Assembly: GCA_002373875.1 (NCBI GenBank)
Contig: DFKQ01000046.1
Location: forward strand, 1-37,287
Source of the DNA: Lachnospiraceae bacterium UBA3641
GTDB taxonomy: Bacteria; Bacillota; Clostridia; Lachnospirales; Lachnospiraceae
Direction: 5' to 3'
DNA: 37,287 nt
In this document: piece after piece, positions 16,474-24,856 of the stretch
How positions within the stretch are numbered: position 1 is the stretch's first letter
Layout of the letters: every line of letters starts with the position of its first letter
Made by a program: the position numbers and the translations under genes
The notes under the pieces: generated by a model
The model's input: only the letters and a program-made list of their open reading frames with translations
What the model was told of the DNA's origin: nothing
Databases searched by the model: none

Positions 16474-17493
16474 TTAACTTGCCTTCTTCCCTCTTCCAAG
16501 CATCATGATGATCACTACAGGGGCTCCGAACACTGCGGTCACAGTGCTTATGCTGAGTTCTGTCGGGGCAAACAGAGTCCTTGCTATAAGGTCACACATA
16601 AGGCAGAACAATGACCCTCCCAGAAAGCATCCCGGGATCAGGACTAATGGTTTCGACGTTTTAAAAAGACTTTTTACAAGATGTGGTACCGCAACTCCCA
16701 CGAAGGATACAGGACCCGCGAAGGCGGTCACTGTTGCCGAAAGTATGCTTGAAACAAGTATCAAAAGTACCCTAAGGAGCCTGATATTAACTCCGACGTT
16801 CTTAGCATACACATCCCCCATCTGATATGCCGACATGGGCTTGGATAACAAGAAGGCCGTAAAGACCGTTATGATGACCGTGGCGGACATGACTCTTACA
16901 TGGTCCCAGCCCGTCCCGGAGAAGCTTCCCAGCGACCAGCCATGCAGGTTTACAATGTTTGAATCATCCGCAAACGTGATCACGAAGTCGGTTATGGCCG
17001 AGCATATGTATCCTATCATTACCCCGCATATGATAAGCACCGACATGCGCCCCACCTTTCCCGAAACGGCAAGGACAAAGAGCATGGACACCATGGACCC
17101 CACGAAAGCGGCAGCGATCATTCCAAGAGAACCCACGGTAAAGCCCAAGCTTAATGAAGCCACCATTGCAAGGGCTACCGTAAGCTTGGCTCCGGATGAT
17201 ATACCCAGTATAAAGGGCCCGGCTATCGGGTTACGGAAGAAGGTCTGCAGGAGGAAACCCGATACCGACAGGGCTCCTCCAAGGAGCAGGGCGGCAATGG
17301 CTCTCGGAAGGCGGATATCGGTTATTATCCTGACAGCCATATCATCCCCCTTCCTTCCAAGCAGGGACAGAACAGCATCCTTAAATGGGATACCGACACT
17401 GCCTATACATATGTTAAGGACTGTAAATATAAGCACCATGAGGGCCATCAGCGTAAATATTAACCTGTATTTTCTTCCTGTATTCTCCTGCAT
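16474..17493 (-). CDS. FecCD/BtuC-type ABC importer permease
   Basis: 339 residues, about ten hydrophobic helices. Family blocks are visible: RLPRAIAALLLGGALSVSGFLLQTFFRNPIAGPFILGISSGA in two pieces near 60-100, and AGPVSFVGVAVPHLVKSL near 256-273. Such permeases import cobalamin, siderophores or haem. It is encoded between the binding lipoprotein and the ATPase-CbiD fusion, so cobalt corrinoid or related tetrapyrrole is the likely cargo. RBS AAGGAGACAC before the ATG. Confidence 0.93.
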   Translation of the reverse strand: MQENTGRKYRLIFTLMALMVLIFTVLNICIGSVGIPFKDAVLSLLGRKGDDMAVRIITDIRLPRAIAALLLGGALSVSGFLLQTFFRNPIAGPFILGISSGAKLTVALAMVASLSLGFTVGSLGMIAAAFVGSMVSMLFVLAVSGKVGRMSVLIICGVMIGYICSAITDFVITFADDSNIVNLHGWSLGSFSGTGWDHVRVMSATVIITVFTAFLLSKPMSAYQMGDVYAKNVGVNIRLLRVLLILVSSILSATVTAFAGPVSFVGVAVPHLVKSLFKTSKPLVLIPGCFLGGSLFCLMCDLIARTLFAPTELSISTVTAVFGAPVVIIMMLGRGKKAS

Positions 17494-17560
17494 GTGTCTC
17501 CTTATGACATCCTGATCCTGTATTGTTTAATATCCTTCACTGCGTTAGGGATGACATTCA

Positions 17561-19282
17561 TCATTCCACCTTTCTGAGAAATATGAGTTCTTTATCGGAC
17601 ATATCCTCATCGCTTAATATCCTGTCAAGATCACTTATAAGATCGGGTATACTCATGGTCTTCTGAAACAGATCATCATCGGTGGTATACAGCCTGCCTT
17701 CCTTTACCGCCTTGAAATCGGCAAAGAGCTTATCCTTTTTTATAAGGTCACCAACACTTCTTAAGCTCTCATCGATAGTTCCGTTATATATAAGTATATC
17801 CGCATCCCTGGCCTCTGCATAGAAGGCTTCCATCTGCATATTCACACTCGACAGGGCATTACCTTCACTTTCCTCATCTGTATCCGGTATATACTTCCCT
17901 CCTGCCATGTCTATCATCCGGCTGATATAATCATTGCTCTTACGGACATTCACCGCCCCGGTTGACGTTACATAGAAGAACGCAACATAAGGCTTAGCAG
18001 TATTGCCTGATAGATCGTTCGTATCAATAAGGTGAGTCACTTCCTTAAGCTTATCCTCATACACCTCTTCCGCCCTGTCAAGCCGGCCTGTAAGAAGCCC
18101 GTAAAGCTTGATCCATTCCATTCGCCCCAAGGGGTGGGGTTCGTAGCTTGACACCTCAACAAACACAGGGATCCCCAACGAGTCAAGCTTCTCGATGACC
18201 TCCGGCTTATGGTAGATCATGGTATTCTCGATGGCCAGATCACATCCTCCGGCAAGCAGGAGTTCGTAATCCGGGGCCGAATATTTACCCGCATATTTTA
18301 ATGTTCCCTCATCCAAGGCCTTAACTGCCGCATCCACGCACCAGTCTTTTTTATCAAGGCCGCAAAAGGACAGGCAGCCAAGCTCATCATCAAGGGATGC
18401 GAATATATCCATTACCGAAGAGGACACAAGATAAATATTGTCAAATGGTTTACATAATACAGTCGCTTCAACCCCATCTCCCGATGATCCACCCGTTTTT
18501 ATACCTTCGCCATCCTCCGGTATCACCACATAATCGCCGGCCTGCCCTATATGTATGTAGGCGTATCCGTCATCCGAATAAACAGCCGTGTACATCCCGG
18601 CATAATCCCTTTCCACCTCATTGTCAAAGTCAATTGCGCTCCCGTCTTCCCTGACAATATTTACGGGGATATGTGCCCCTGTATGACTGATGCTCACCTC
18701 GATCCCTGATAACTTCTTAATATCCGAAACCCTGCCCTCACCCGGGTTCGAAGCTTCTATATCAGCGGACGAAGCCTTCCCGCGGCCGTCCTTTTCTTTT
18801 GCGCCGCTAAGACCGGGTATAGAAGACCAGTCGAACTTAAGCAAATATTCTATCTCATGAGGCTTACTCATGGCCGTGGTGTCGGCAATTACATGTATTT
18901 CTTCATCGGGTGACTTTACCGGGATCTTAAATACCGAATGGCCTTCTGCCGCATCATTATCATCTACGGGCAGATACTTCTCCCCATCCACTATCATGTA
19001 GTCGTAGCGGTCTGAACTCCACATGATGACAGCCAGAATGTCACCGTTTTCAATGATAACCCTGGCCGGTGACTTAACCGTAGCCTTACCCGTTCCACCC
19101 TCAAGCATAAGTGGCACTTCATACTCTCCGTCAGCAGGGCCAGCCACCTCACTGCTTATACCGGTCCCTTCTGCATTGTTTTGGGGACTGCTTTCCCCGA
19201 CGCCTGCCGAATACCCTGCGCATCCGCCAAGCAGCATAAGAAGCGATATTATTATGGTCAAATATATTTTTCGTGTTCTCAT
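17561..19282 (-). CDS. Tetrapyrrole/metal ABC binding lipoprotein with NEAT-like N-terminal domain
   Basis: 573 residues from the ATG at 19282, chosen because the signal peptide begins there (MRTRKIYLTIIISLLMLLGG, lipobox Cys21). Residues 50-150 look like the NEAT/iron-transport-associated repeat seen in clostridial surface proteins (VIMWSSDRYDYMIVDGEKYL, then IHVIADTTAMSKPHEIEY). Residues ~195-260 are a further beta-rich block. Residues ~272-565 are a FecB/BtuF-type binding domain (KYSAPDYELLLAGGCDLAI, then YVAFFYVTSTGAVNV). It feeds the FecCD permease 67 bp downstream. No Shine-Dalgarno is present before the ATG and an extended -10 ends 7 bp upstream, so a leaderless transcript is possible. 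Ligand unproven. Confidence 0.85.
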   Translation of the reverse strand: MRTRKIYLTIIISLLMLLGGCAGYSAGVGESSPQNNAEGTGISSEVAGPADGEYEVPLMLEGGTGKATVKSPARVIIENGDILAVIMWSSDRYDYMIVDGEKYLPVDDNDAAEGHSVFKIPVKSPDEEIHVIADTTAMSKPHEIEYLLKFDWSSIPGLSGAKEKDGRGKASSADIEASNPGEGRVSDIKKLSGIEVSISHTGAHIPVNIVREDGSAIDFDNEVERDYAGMYTAVYSDDGYAYIHIGQAGDYVVIPEDGEGIKTGGSSGDGVEATVLCKPFDNIYLVSSSVMDIFASLDDELGCLSFCGLDKKDWCVDAAVKALDEGTLKYAGKYSAPDYELLLAGGCDLAIENTMIYHKPEVIEKLDSLGIPVFVEVSSYEPHPLGRMEWIKLYGLLTGRLDRAEEVYEDKLKEVTHLIDTNDLSGNTAKPYVAFFYVTSTGAVNVRKSNDYISRMIDMAGGKYIPDTDEESEGNALSSVNMQMEAFYAEARDADILIYNGTIDESLRSVGDLIKKDKLFADFKAVKEGRLYTTDDDLFQKTMSIPDLISDLDRILSDEDMSDKELIFLRKVE

Positions 19283-19289
19283 AATCCGG

Positions 19290-19298
19290 ATTATATCA
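19290..19298 (-). promoter_or_regulatory. Extended -10 promoter abutting the binding-lipoprotein start
   Basis: Minus-strand TGATATAAT is a perfect extended -10. Its last base is 8 nt from the A of the ATG at 19282, which puts the expected start of transcription at about the start codon. Confidence 0.45.
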
Positions 19299-19322
19299 TA
19301 TCGACTTTCTGTATATAAAAAC

Positions 19323-19350
19323 TGACACATCAGCATGAACCAATGTGTCA
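19323..19350. promoter_or_regulatory. Operator-like dyad upstream of the binding-lipoprotein promoter
   Basis: TGACACAT (19323-19330) and ATGTGTCA (19343-19350) form a perfect 8-bp dyad with a 12-bp gap, 25 bp upstream of the extended -10. The same TGTGACA-type word recurs in the neighbouring terminator arms. Confidence 0.35.
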
Positions 19351-19390
19351 AAAAAATGTGACACATTAGCTCTGAGCTAAAGTGTCACAT
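19350..19390 (-). terminator. Intrinsic terminator of cbiK
   Basis: Seventeen-base arms (19356-19372 and 19374-19390, one mismatch) form a long hairpin 18 bp after the cbiK stop, followed on the minus strand by seven T (19350-19356, overlapping the base of the stem). It separates cbiK from the importer genes. Confidence 0.8.
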
Positions 19391-19407
19391 TACTGACTTA
19401 TGTTTGT

Positions 19408-21081
19408 CTATTCAGCTTCCTTAAGATCGCTTGTTACAGACACCTTATGGTCATACCACTTACCCTTCTTACCGATAAGGGCAAGATCGAATTCCTCATC
19501 AAGTGCCGGAACGGGAATGTCAAAACCGTTAACGGTCTCTGTTGTCCCGTCATCATATGTTACCTCATCCTCTGTGGGCTCAAGCAGCTTGGCTCCATCC
19601 TTCTGAGCATCCTCAGCCGTTCCGGGGAATAAGTTCAATATGCCATCACCTGCAAGGCTTACATGGATGGTCATCTTACCGTCCTTGACGGTAAGGACAC
19701 CCATGTCCTTGTTGGCTTCGTTTACATGGAACATACTGGAATCGGTCGTGAATTTTGCTTCATACTTACCGTCCGGAATACTGTTTTCATCTTCGGCTTC
19801 CTCGTCCTCTTCGGAATTGCCTGCATCTGTGGCACCGATCGAATCCGACTTCATTGCATCCGCAACATGGTTTACATAAATCTCCTGTACACCTTCCAAC
19901 CTTCCAAGACCTGCTATCTGGCAGTCAACATCTTCGAAGCTTTCTTCAAGCGAGAACATACTTGCCCATGAATCCTCATCTTCTCCGGCCATATCGTTGT
20001 TGGCATGATCACCCGCAACAACCATAAGGGGACGAAGTATAACCTTCTTGAAACCGGCTTCCTTTACCTTATCAATAACAACATCACATGCCGTATCCTC
20101 AGGCTCGCCCTCTACGGTTCCGATAAATACATTATCGTACTTAAGCTCAGCCATCTGGGTCTGCATCTGATCATAGGTTACATTGGCCGTATGTGAAGTT
20201 CCGTGACCCATAAGGACGATCGCAATTCCCTCATCGGCAGCGGAATTAACATCATCAAAGCCTGCATCCACTGCGGCAGCTTCGGTAACATAGCCTGCCA
20301 CAACTTCCTTATCCTTATTTATCACGGTAGCATCCGATCCCACCTCACCGAGAAGGGGCTCACCCACCTTAACTGTCTCAAACTCAGAAGCGTATTCGGA
20401 CAGCACTTCCATCATCTCATCATACTCGGCGCCGTGCATAAGATGTGTTGGCTGTACCACAAGATTCTTTACACCGTTCTCAACCGCGCGGTCAAGGGCC
20501 TGCTTCATGTTATCGATCTTCTCATCATCACGGGCATTAATATGGTTGATTATTATCTGGGATGTAAAGGCACGCCTTACTGACCAGTCGGGGTTGGCCT
20601 CCGCTATAGCCTTCTCCACTCCGCTTATATCCTCAACGCGGCTGTCGTTAAAGGAAGTACCGAAGCTTACAACAAGTATCTCATTCTCGCCTATATCATC
20701 ACCGTTAAGGGGATCATCCTTTGATGCATCACCTGTATCCCTTCCGAAATAATCAGGATCGGCGTTCTCACCTTCAACAATATCCTTCTGTCCATCCGTA
20801 AGTGCATCCCATGCTTCCCTTGCGGCCTTGCACTGAGCATCCGTATCAGGCGTCCATTCCTGAACATAAATGGCATCGATAAGATCAGCCACTTTCTGGG
20901 CGGCCTGACGGTCGACATCCTCATAAGCCTCTTCCTCCGCCTCAGCGGTTTCTCCGGCAATATCCTCTACCCCTACGGGATCGCCGGTATTGTTGATGTT
21001 TACATTAACATCCCCGCACCCTGCGAGCATCACGGCCGTCGCAGCGGCTGTAAACATCGCGCAGACAAGTTTCTTTTTCAT
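19408..21081 (-). CDS. cbiK: Exported cobaltochelatase CbiK lipoprotein with NEAT-like C-terminal domain
   Basis: 557 residues from the ATG at 21081 (RBS AAGGAGGAGAG). Lipoprotein signal with lipobox LAGC (Cys22). An acidic/helical spacer spans 40-130. A CbiK domain spans 134-410: ILVVSFGTSFNDSR, RRAFTSQIIINHI, metal-site histidines H213 in QPTHLMHG and H293 in LMGHGTSH, and FIGTVEGEP. CbiK inserts cobalt into sirohydrochlorin at the start of anaerobic B12 synthesis. Residues 435-557 form a domain seen in other clostridial surface proteins, NEAT-like (DGKYEAKFTTDSSMFHV, LTVKDGKMTIHV, KGKWYDHKVSV). A surface location is unusual for a biosynthetic chelatase; Desulfovibrio has a periplasmic CbiK that binds haem, a precedent. 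Controlled by the riboswitch upstream and ended by its own terminator. Confidence 0.9.
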   Translation of the reverse strand: MKKKLVCAMFTAAATAVMLAGCGDVNVNINNTGDPVGVEDIAGETAEAEEEAYEDVDRQAAQKVADLIDAIYVQEWTPDTDAQCKAAREAWDALTDGQKDIVEGENADPDYFGRDTGDASKDDPLNGDDIGENEILVVSFGTSFNDSRVEDISGVEKAIAEANPDWSVRRAFTSQIIINHINARDDEKIDNMKQALDRAVENGVKNLVVQPTHLMHGAEYDEMMEVLSEYASEFETVKVGEPLLGEVGSDATVINKDKEVVAGYVTEAAAVDAGFDDVNSAADEGIAIVLMGHGTSHTANVTYDQMQTQMAELKYDNVFIGTVEGEPEDTACDVVIDKVKEAGFKKVILRPLMVVAGDHANNDMAGEDEDSWASMFSLEESFEDVDCQIAGLGRLEGVQEIYVNHVADAMKSDSIGATDAGNSEEDEEAEDENSIPDGKYEAKFTTDSSMFHVNEANKDMGVLTVKDGKMTIHVSLAGDGILNLFPGTAEDAQKDGAKLLEPTEDEVTYDDGTTETVNGFDIPVPALDEEFDLALIGKKGKWYDHKVSVTSDLKEAE

Positions 21082-21106
21082 AATTCTCTCCTCCTTATAT
21101 AAACAT

Positions 21107-21187
21107 AAATAAAAGACCATTAAACATGGAAACATAACTAACCGCCTGTCATTCCGGCAGCGATCAGCTCAGCCTCCATAAATGGTC
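21107..21187 (-). terminator. Riboswitch expression platform: conditional terminator before cbiK
   Basis: Downstream of the aptamer, GACCATT + ATGGA (minus strand, 21187-21175) can pair with TCCAT + AATGGTC (21130-21115), closing a long hairpin followed by TTTTATTT (21107-21114). It lies before the cbiK RBS, as expected of a transcription-terminating B12 riboswitch. Confidence 0.5.
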
Positions 21188-21220
21188 CCGTTAACATAAT
21201 AAACGCATTTATGTACTGTT

Positions 21221-21425
21221 ATTCGGATACACCCTCGTGGACCGCAAGGTCACATCCGCTGTATATGTAAGTATCCCGGCTCCTCTTCATCGCTTCATGC
21301 GCCTTCCCGGGTATAAACCAAGTGGCCTTGCATGTGCTCTGAGGTTACGGTGACGGCATCGCTCCGGACTTGCACCGGATTCCTTGCATATACAGTATTG
21401 TATAGATACCGTTTCTGTTCCGAAT
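21221..21425 (-). promoter_or_regulatory. Cobalamin riboswitch
   Basis: On the minus strand a P1 stem ATTCGGA (21419-21425) pairs with TCCGAAT (21221-21227). Between them lies the conserved core with GGAATCCGGTGCAAGTCCGG and a GCCGTCACCGTAAC segment, matching the B12-element pattern. The 5' end of P1 starts at the predicted transcription start. It should switch off cbiK when adenosylcobalamin is plentiful. Exact boundaries come from P1 pairing only. Confidence 0.88.
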
Positions 21426-21434
21426 ATCCATAAC

Positions 21435-21463
21435 AGTATATTCTAACCATAAAAAGAAGTCAA
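21435..21463 (-). promoter_or_regulatory. Promoter of the riboswitch-cbiK transcript
   Basis: Minus strand: TTGACT (21458-21463), 17-bp spacer, TATACT (21435-21440). Start of transcription is expected near 21428, just at the riboswitch P1. The remaining gap to the coiled-coil gene (21464-21527) holds a direct repeat GTCAGGCT and nothing else recognised. Confidence 0.7.
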
Positions 21464-21527
21464 GCCTGACAGAGCCTGACCCCTCACCTGTTCTTATATC
21501 ACTTTTGAAGCAGACATCATTCCGTTA

Positions 21528-22682
21528 TCATACCGAAACATCAACCGACAATGACGGTTCACCACCGCCGCCTTCCATAGCCGTCATGTTCATTCCCGTT
21601 CCCATGGGTGATATGGATGGGGCCTGGCTTACGGTACCTCCGAAGCTCATCCCCTGTCCCAGAGTTGTCATCCCGTTGGCGCCCCTGGCATCAAGGCTCT
21701 TGAACATCCCCTTGAGGTAGTCCATATCAGCCTTCATAAGGGCCTTATTCTCAGACAGACGGTGCTTGGTCTTAAGCTTGTTTAATTCTTCCTCACTCAT
21801 ATGAGGATCGATGGTCTCCATGGCATCGAGCATTTCGGACATTTCCCTCATTGCTTCCATCTCGGCATCGCTCATTTCCTGCGCGAACTCCTCCATGACC
21901 TCCATGTTCTCCATCATCTGCTGCATCTGTTCCTGTGTCTCTTCCAGTTTCTCTTCTATCTTCTCATGATTCTGCCTTGCTTCTTCCCTGCTGATCTCGG
22001 ACTGCTCCTGTATATTCTTAAGCTGCTCATCCATGATCTGATCCTTGGCTGCTTCTATTGCATCATTCTTAAGAGTGTCCGCGGATTCCTGGAGCTGCTC
22101 CTGCATCTTATCACGCTTCTGTGTATTCTTGGCCATCTCCTCAAGTTCAAGATTATTCTTCTTGCGCTGTGCGACAACTTCCATCTTACGGGCATGGACA
22201 AGAGCCAGCTGAAGCTCATCTGCACCCTCTTCACCTTCTGATGCCATCTTGCGCTTGATCTCGCTTATCTTACGCTTGGCGGCTATAACGGCCTGACCCG
22301 CGCTAACCGAAGTCTTGGCCCGCATTATCTTGTTTGATACTTCCTTGAAATTATATGTATTCCCGCTCTCAAGCAGCTTATCTTCCTTCTTGTCCTCTTC
22401 CTTCTGGGTGCCGAAGATATCCTCCTGCTTATCCATGGGAGTAAGAAGGTTACCCTTTGCCTGCTGTTTATCAAAGAGTTCACGCAGCTGCTGCTGCATC
22501 TGTTTCCTTACCGAAGTCGAAGAGTCAATGTCAATGGTGCCTGAACCCTGCTGCCAGCCTGAGCCTGCCGGTGTATTATTTGCAACAGAACCGGAGCCTC
22601 CTGCAAAGCTCCTCCTGTTCATCGTATTCTGCTGGGAATATAGGGAATTCATTATATTAAAGCTCCCTGCATTAACGCGCAT
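21528..22682 (-). CDS. Long coiled-coil protein, function unknown
   Basis: 384 residues from the ATG at 22682, chosen for GGAGGGATCGGT just before it. No signal peptide or TM. Residues ~65-80 are Gln-rich (VRKQMQQQLREL), and ~115-320 are a highly charged, Met/Gln/Glu-rich helical region that should form a long coiled coil (EEARQNHEKIEEKLEE, MQQMMENMEVMEEFAQEM). The tail is Gly/Met/Ser-rich, ending SLSVDVSV. Not recognised beyond a Lachnospiraceae hypothetical. It follows the BaiN-type gene by 118 bp, with AT-rich TATAAT-like boxes in the gap, so it may have its own promoter. Confidence 0.75.
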   Translation of the reverse strand: MRVNAGSFNIMNSLYSQQNTMNRRSFAGGSGSVANNTPAGSGWQQGSGTIDIDSSTSVRKQMQQQLRELFDKQQAKGNLLTPMDKQEDIFGTQKEEDKKEDKLLESGNTYNFKEVSNKIMRAKTSVSAGQAVIAAKRKISEIKRKMASEGEEGADELQLALVHARKMEVVAQRKKNNLELEEMAKNTQKRDKMQEQLQESADTLKNDAIEAAKDQIMDEQLKNIQEQSEISREEARQNHEKIEEKLEETQEQMQQMMENMEVMEEFAQEMSDAEMEAMREMSEMLDAMETIDPHMSEEELNKLKTKHRLSENKALMKADMDYLKGMFKSLDARGANGMTTLGQGMSFGGTVSQAPSISPMGTGMNMTAMEGGGGEPSLSVDVSV

Positions 22683-22800
22683 ACCGATCCCTCCGTGGAC
22701 GTTCATATACCAATGTCGAAACCTTCTCAATTTCTTTATCGACATTATATTACATTATATTAACCCCTTATTTTATCAATCTCATTCAGTTAAGCCCTTA

Positions 22801-24072
22801 TTACATCCTAAGCAGCGCCGCGTCACGGCCCGCAACGGCCCCCGATGAAAATGCCCACTGAAGATTATATCCTCCGCATGTTCCGTCAATATCACACAGT
22901 TCGCCCGTTATATACAGGCCCGGAACCTTAACCGATTCAAGTTTATCCGTAAGCCCCTGTGTATTCACTCCGCCTGCGGTTACCTGCGCCCTCTCCCAGC
23001 CCGCATCCCCGCATATACTGACCTTAAGATCCTTAAGAATTCCTGATAATTCCTTAAGCTTCTTATCCGGAACCTTCACTGATAAGGAATCCGGAACAAT
23101 ATCTGCGATTTTCAGGCAGTACATGGCAAGCTTCTCATTTAATAACAGTGACAGGGCATCAACACAGGCCCTGTCATAACGAACATCCGTCTTTCGCTGT
23201 CCTTCTTCCATAACCGCCACGGCATACCTATAGCCCTTAAAGGCATTATATATAAGCCTGTTTACCCCATCCTCATCCTCATCGGGAAACAGATCCACGC
23301 TTACAGAAACCGAAGCCTTCTTTTTAAGAGCCTGTGTAGCATACCGGCTCATCTGCATTATGGGTATCCCGCTTATATTATCCTTATTGATTATTATCTC
23401 GCCCTGTTCACCCGTTACCTTGCTGCCATCCACAAGCAGGCTGACACTGCACTTTACCCTGACGCCAGCCAGCCTGCTCAGTCCCTTTTCCGAATAAAGA
23501 AGTGGAACCAGTGCTCTTTGAGGTGATTCAAAATCAACCCCCATACCTTCAATGACCCTGTTCAGGCTTCCGTCGCTTCCGTGGGCCGGACTGGCCTTAC
23601 CGCCCGCCGCCACAATAAGCTTCCTGCTCCGGTATTCCCGTTCGGCAGTCCTGACCGTGAAGTCTCCGTCATTAGTTATGTCAACTACATCTTCGCCGCA
23701 CCTTACATCGATCTTAAGTCTCCTGCACTCAAGAAGAAGAACATCCGCCACTGTCCTTGCCTGTTCATTGTAGGGATAGATATAATCCCCTATATGTTTG
23801 GTCATCATCCCAAGGTTATGAAAGAACAACAGCAGATCATTTCTGTCAAAATTCTCCATTACCCTTAGGGCAAATTCGGGATGAGCCCCCCTGTAAACCC
23901 TGTCATCCATATAAAGGTTAGAAAAATTGCAGCGACCGTTTCCGGTCGCATACAATTTCTTTAGCGGTTTATCATTTCGCTCAAGCACCGTTACGGATGC
24001 CCCATGATACGATGCCTGTATGGCTGCCATCAGCCCTGACGGCCCCGCTCCTATGACAATTATATTTTCCAT
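22801..24072 (-). CDS. BaiN/YhiN-type NAD(P)/FAD-dependent oxidoreductase
   Basis: 423 residues, usual length for the HI0933/YhiN family. The N-terminal dinucleotide-binding motif is IVIGAGPSGLMAA (5-17). The family block LKKLYATGNGRCNFSN follows near 38-53, and the C-terminal VPGLYITGELCDIDGTCGGYNLQWA binds the flavin (quoted in part: GELCDIDGTCGGYN). Cytoplasmic flavoprotein; the physiological substrate is mostly unknown, and one relative, BaiN, was assigned to bile-acid dehydroxylation. It starts 8 bp after the chemoreceptor relic and is probably read from that promoter. Confidence 0.9.
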   Translation of the reverse strand: MENIIVIGAGPSGLMAAIQASYHGASVTVLERNDKPLKKLYATGNGRCNFSNLYMDDRVYRGAHPEFALRVMENFDRNDLLLFFHNLGMMTKHIGDYIYPYNEQARTVADVLLLECRRLKIDVRCGEDVVDITNDGDFTVRTAEREYRSRKLIVAAGGKASPAHGSDGSLNRVIEGMGVDFESPQRALVPLLYSEKGLSRLAGVRVKCSVSLLVDGSKVTGEQGEIIINKDNISGIPIMQMSRYATQALKKKASVSVSVDLFPDEDEDGVNRLIYNAFKGYRYAVAVMEEGQRKTDVRYDRACVDALSLLLNEKLAMYCLKIADIVPDSLSVKVPDKKLKELSGILKDLKVSICGDAGWERAQVTAGGVNTQGLTDKLESVKVPGLYITGELCDIDGTCGGYNLQWAFSSGAVAGRDAALLRM

Positions 24073-24080
24073 CCTGATGG

Positions 24081-24643
24081 TTACTCCTGTGCAAGCTCCT
24101 GAAGCTTCTCGGATATCCCGGCCATGATACCGATAGATTCCTCTATCTTATCCATGTTGTTACGGCTGATCCTGATCGTTTCCTGAGTACTTGCGGTAAA
24201 TTCCTCGCTTCCATATTCTCCTTGATAAACCTGGTAAGAAGCCTGATGCCCATGATTGAAGCTATGGTCGCAAGGATCGAGATTATGATGGATACCATTA
24301 CCATCTCGATCACTTCCGTCACTTCATGGGTTGCCATAGTGATCACCGCATGTATAACGTTAAGAATGATAAAGGCTACACCCATTCCGGTTATGGCAGC
24401 ATTGTCCAGGTTCAGAACTATGATTATCATGATCGGTATAAGATTCACGATAAACGTGATTATCAGGTTTATTACGATCAGTATCACCGGAAGGGTCGAC
24501 CGTACCGGGTTGATGTTATTGGTGGAATCGGTAAGCTGGGATAACAGCCCGACAACTCCGAAAAAGGATGTGATACACAATACGATAAGTAACAAACGAT
24601 TGATCTGTTTAACCTGATTATCACTGAGTATGTTCTTATTCAT
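24081..24643 (-). pseudogene. Methyl-accepting chemotaxis protein with signalling domain deleted
   Basis: From the ATG at 24643 (RBS AAGGGGG) the first ~150 residues form a five- or six-helix membrane part typical of one Lachnospiraceae chemoreceptor type (VKQINRLLLIVLCITSFFG, ending IMGIRLLTRFIKENMEA). The reading frame then shifts by one base near 24205. In the other frame the very end of a chemoreceptor follows (EEFTASTQETIRIS, then MDKIEESIGIM, then LQELAQE and TAA at 24081-24083). The whole methylation and CheA/CheW-binding hairpin, normally a few hundred residues, is absent. If the first frame is read on, it ends at 24143 in unrelated residues. A deletion with frameshift explains this best. 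Confidence 0.7.
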
Positions 24644-24777
24644 CAACAAATCCCCCTTTAGCTCCTGATCCTTCGCTTTATCCGGGATGACACGGCTTCC
24701 TGTCGTTCCGAAGTTCTCAGCCTGAAGGAGCTTTTCACAGTCCTGCATTACCCATAAGAAATGAGTATACACCTATG

Positions 24778-24806
24778 ATTTTATAATACAAATGCGGTCG
24801 CGACAA
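24778..24806 (-). promoter_or_regulatory. Promoter upstream of the chemoreceptor relic and BaiN-type gene
   Basis: Minus strand: TTGTCG (24801-24806), 17-bp spacer, TAAAAT (24778-24783), leaving a leader of about 130 nt. It lies just after the end of radA. Confidence 0.45.
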
Positions 24807-24856
24807 CTTATTTTGTGATTTTTATGATCATTTTTTGCGATTTTCAGAAAATTTAG

